Program-made: the position numbers and the translations under genes
The notes under the pieces: model-generated
What the model was told of the DNA's origin: nothing
The model's database searches: none
What the model saw: only the letters and a program-made list of their open reading frames with translations
NCBI GenBank assembly: GCA_026396945.1
Contig: JAPLVX010000081.1
Location: 1 to 7,828 of the forward strand
Direction of reading: 5' to 3'
Length of the DNA stretch: 7,828 bases
DNA from: Candidatus Falkowiibacteriota bacterium
GTDB taxonomy: Bacteria > Patescibacteriota > Patescibacteriia > Patescibacteriales > UBA12465
Shown here: piece by piece, positions 6,289-7,828 of the stretch
How positions within the stretch are numbered: the stretch's first letter is position 1
Layout: each line of letters begins with the position of its first letter

Positions 6289-7828
6289 CAATAGTTGCTG
6301 ATATTAATTCGGGCAATAAGGCGGTTTACTTTGATGATATCAATATTGAGCCGGTTTTGCAGATTAATAATACTGGTGATAGCAATAAAGATTATGTGGC
6401 CAAGGAATGTCGTCTTTACCCAGCGAGCGATAGTCTAACCTGTTTTAGTAATAATGATAATGTAATAAAAGATGGTCTGGAAGGTTATTGCTTAGAGCAT
6501 GATCAGAATAATAAGAATGTCTGCCTGATGTGGTATCCGACCGACAATATAAATTCTTTTAAATCTTTTAGTAATATCCTGGGCTATAAAGGTAAATTCC
6601 CGCTTAATTATTGCGTGGAATTGAACGGAGGTTTTCAGGTGGTAGAAAAAAGGACGGCGGTGAGAATCATCACTGACGCCTCTTGCGACAGCGGCGTCGG
6701 CGCGGGCCATTCCAAGTGTTGGTTCGGCTGGCAGAATCAAGTCGATTATGCCAACGCGCATCCGGCCGACTTTGCTCAGTGTGAACAGAAGGAGGTAGGT
6801 GCTTGGTTGGTCAAAGATGCTAATTGTGGTAGTTATAATTATTATTTATATGAATATTGCGATACAGCCGACACTCCTAATCGGACCATGATCTGTGCCC
6901 CTCTAGCTACTAGCGGCACTCCATATACCTTTGGAGATACTACCACCAAATTATTAAGCAATACTGGCAATAAATCGATCCTTCTTTGGATAGATAATAG
7001 TTTGTCCCTAAAGTATTTTACCAGTAGCGCCGAAGGCTGGTATCCTTATGACGGCTTTCAATCTTCCAAACGAGTGGGTACAGGGAATAATAGCGCCACT
7101 CTCGGCGGCTTTAATGAAGCCGAAAATAATGACCCGCCAGCCATGATTTATACTATAAATCCGGGTGATACTGAAGGTAGTTTGAAATATATATCCTCTA
7201 AAGATAACGGCGCCAATGAAAATAATACCTTTAATTTCACTTGTAACAAATTTATTCAAACTGTCGACGAAGATGGACAGAATAAAACCTGGGCTGATCG
7301 CATTAGTCTTAATTCCAAGTATCCGACCAGCACCCCGGCTTATTTCTTGGATTTTAGCAATAATCCATATAGCATTATGGCTAAGTATGGTCGTCAACGT
7401 GAAGACCTGCCCTTCGGCGCCGCGGTTTGGCCGAGCGATTTTAATTTATCAGCTAGCCAGCCGATAAAGTTCCGCAGTCCGGATTCCAAGAATAATAATG
7501 AAACAATTTTTGCTGGTCGGCCCTTTGGTTGCACCGGGGATCCTAGCCATAATTATTCCGGTTGTAAAAATGTCGGTTACTGCAGTCTTGACCCTAATGT
7601 TTTCTGTTTTTATAGCGATAGCCTGGATGGGTATTTCAAGAACAGTAATGCCTGCGCTAATGGTGGCTATGGAAAATGCTTGGCTTTATGGCCTGGTTCT
7701 AACCCGGCTGATTATCTGAAATCACTTAGTAGCGTTGGTAACGGCTCAAATTATCAACAAATTCTAAAAACTTTATTTTTGAAATTCTACAATGGTTTTA
7801 GCTTTAATAATGGTTCCTATGCCAGCGA
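6282..7828 (+). CDS. Continuation of the giant Cys-rich protein in the -1 frame, 3'-partial; possibly a separate TTG-initiated ORF
   Basis: This frame has no stop from 6276 to the end of the window; the preceding in-frame stop is TAA 6273-6275. It has the same composition as the upstream frame (Asn, Asp, Ser, Tyr, Gly and Cys rich; TTA, AAT and GAT codons). It begins with the last strands of a beta-sandwich domain (AVYFDDINIEP at 6321-6353). It then carries GYCLEHDQ...VCLMWYPTD (6483-6545), a CWFGW segment (6717-6731), CNKFIQTVDEDGQNKTWADR (7242-7301), DLPFGAAVWPSDF (7404-7442), and a Cys-rich stretch about 7527-7690. It lacks a signal peptide, so on its own it would be cytoplasmic, which fits poorly with so many cysteines. 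The best reading is that it is the downstream part of the same gene. The alternative is translation from TTG 6282, with AAGGAGG ending 10 bases upstream and a 7-base overlap with the upstream ORF. Coding is sure; the start is uncertain. Confidence 0.88.
   Translation, partial: MLTIVADINSGNKAVYFDDINIEPVLQINNTGDSNKDYVAKECRLYPASDSLTCFSNNDNVIKDGLEGYCLEHDQNNKNVCLMWYPTDNINSFKSFSNILGYKGKFPLNYCVELNGGFQVVEKRTAVRIITDASCDSGVGAGHSKCWFGWQNQVDYANAHPADFAQCEQKEVGAWLVKDANCGSYNYYLYEYCDTADTPNRTMICAPLATSGTPYTFGDTTTKLLSNTGNKSILLWIDNSLSLKYFTSSAEGWYPYDGFQSSKRVGTGNNSATLGGFNEAENNDPPAMIYTINPGDTEGSLKYISSKDNGANENNTFNFTCNKFIQTVDEDGQNKTWADRISLNSKYPTSTPAYFLDFSNNPYSIMAKYGRQREDLPFGAAVWPSDFNLSASQPIKFRSPDSKNNNETIFAGRPFGCTGDPSHNYSGCKNVGYCSLDPNVFCFYSDSLDGYFKNSNACANGGYGKCLALWPGSNPADYLKSLSSVGNGSNYQQILKTLFLKFYNGFSFNNGSYAS
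6483..7442 (+). other. C-terminal region with GYCLEHD...CLMWYPTD and FGAAVWP motifs
   Basis: About 320 residues in the second frame. GYCLEHD and VCLMWYPTD (6483-6545) are followed by Cys/Trp segments (CWFGWQNQ, about 6717-6740). A Gly/Ser/Thr/Asn-rich stretch follows (about 6900-7200), then a CNKF...NKTWADR segment (7242-7301) and DLPFGAAVWPSDF (7404-7442). I remember similar GYCLE-type and PFGA-type strings in the same CPR protein group that carries the RILPIGWE motif. That supports the two frames being one gene. No catalytic motif is seen. Confidence 0.45.

Larger units (their letters stand above)
5956..6353 (+). other. Beta-sandwich domain D, split by the frame change
   Basis: The first frame supplies HYDFESRN, GKGYLKVPANYIISPL and QDYYINYLVNTKEAKSF. 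The second frame supplies LTIVADINSGNKAVYFDDINIEP. YYINYLVNTKEAKSF plus LLTIVA aligns by eye to YVIKFIAKAQADTDLNIAF of domain B, and VYFDDINIEP matches the closing strands of A and B. The domain is complete only when both frames are joined. Its N-terminal border is approximate. Confidence 0.5.

Noticed and set aside
6289..6340. Terminator or promoter separating two genes after the TAA at 6286-6288
   Set aside because: No stem-loop plus T-run and no plausible -35/-10 pair is seen. The next frame already overlaps the stop.
7008..7397. Minus strand ORF of 129 codons, and other minus strand ORFs at 1132-1323, 1771-2043, 2154-2468, 4324-4584, 5010-5222 and 6492-6761
   Set aside because: All are antisense to well-supported coding sequence, have Ile/Ala-rich low-information products typical of antisense reading, and show no recognisable domain.
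7216..7467. Small + strand ORF of 83 codons
   Set aside because: It is an out-of-phase shadow of the second frame with no ribosome binding site or domain. The overlapping frame carries the NKTWADR and FGAAVWP motifs.
7498..7719. Small + strand ORF encoding a hydrophobic, membrane-like 73-residue protein
   Set aside because: It lies in the wrong phase inside the long second frame. Its hydrophobicity comes from reading Asn/Asp/Ser-type codons out of phase. There is no convincing ribosome binding site, and the overlapping frame encodes a coherent Cys-rich sequence.
1..7828. Alternative genetic code with UGA as glycine (SR1/Gracilibacteria)
   Set aside because: No in-frame TGA was found in about 2,600 codons across both frames, and glycines are encoded by ordinary GGN codons.

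Overview
The whole window is protein-coding on the + strand. One very large gene, or one gene broken in two by a frame change, fills it. The first frame is open from base 1 to a TAA at 6286-6288 (2,095 codons). The second frame (-1 relative to the first) is open from 6276 to the last base and holds 517 complete codons. Neither the natural start nor the natural end lies inside the window. There is no intergenic space, RNA gene, mobile element, CRISPR array or terminator that I can support.

The product is a giant exported, cysteine-rich mosaic protein. In order it shows: a signal peptide (bases 1-78, with the true start just upstream); a largely helical N-terminal region with a few Cys clusters; a proline-rich linker with a small tandem duplication; a compact region carrying RKYRILPIGWE and WCEGLIDPNWVLK; an array of C-x5-[G/A]-C mini-modules (nine exact copies between 2107 and 5067) alternating with about four beta-sandwich, carbohydrate-binding-like domains; several Asp/Asn calcium-loop-like motifs; and a C-terminal region with further Cys motifs that runs off the window.

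The most informative site is the junction at 6274-6288. The first frame ends in the middle of the fourth beta-sandwich-like domain and the second frame supplies the rest of that domain. One extra T in the T4 run at 6280-6283 would fuse both frames into a single product of about 2,609 residues in the window. A strong Shine-Dalgarno-like AAGGAGG lies just upstream of the junction, so reinitiation at TTG 6282 or a recoding event must be weighed against a true mutation or an assembly error.

Organism: the composition (moderately AT-rich, TTA/AAT/GAT/AAA preferred), the giant Cys-rich secreted protein, and motifs that I recall from uncharacterised proteins of Candidate Phyla Radiation (Patescibacteria, Parcubacteria-like) genomes suggest an uncultivated CPR bacterium. 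This rests on recollection, not a search. About 2,600 sense codons contain no in-frame TGA, so this is not a UGA-as-glycine lineage such as SR1 or Gracilibacteria. Inferred role: a cell-surface or secreted adhesin-like or pilus/secretion-associated protein. Its biochemical function is unknown.
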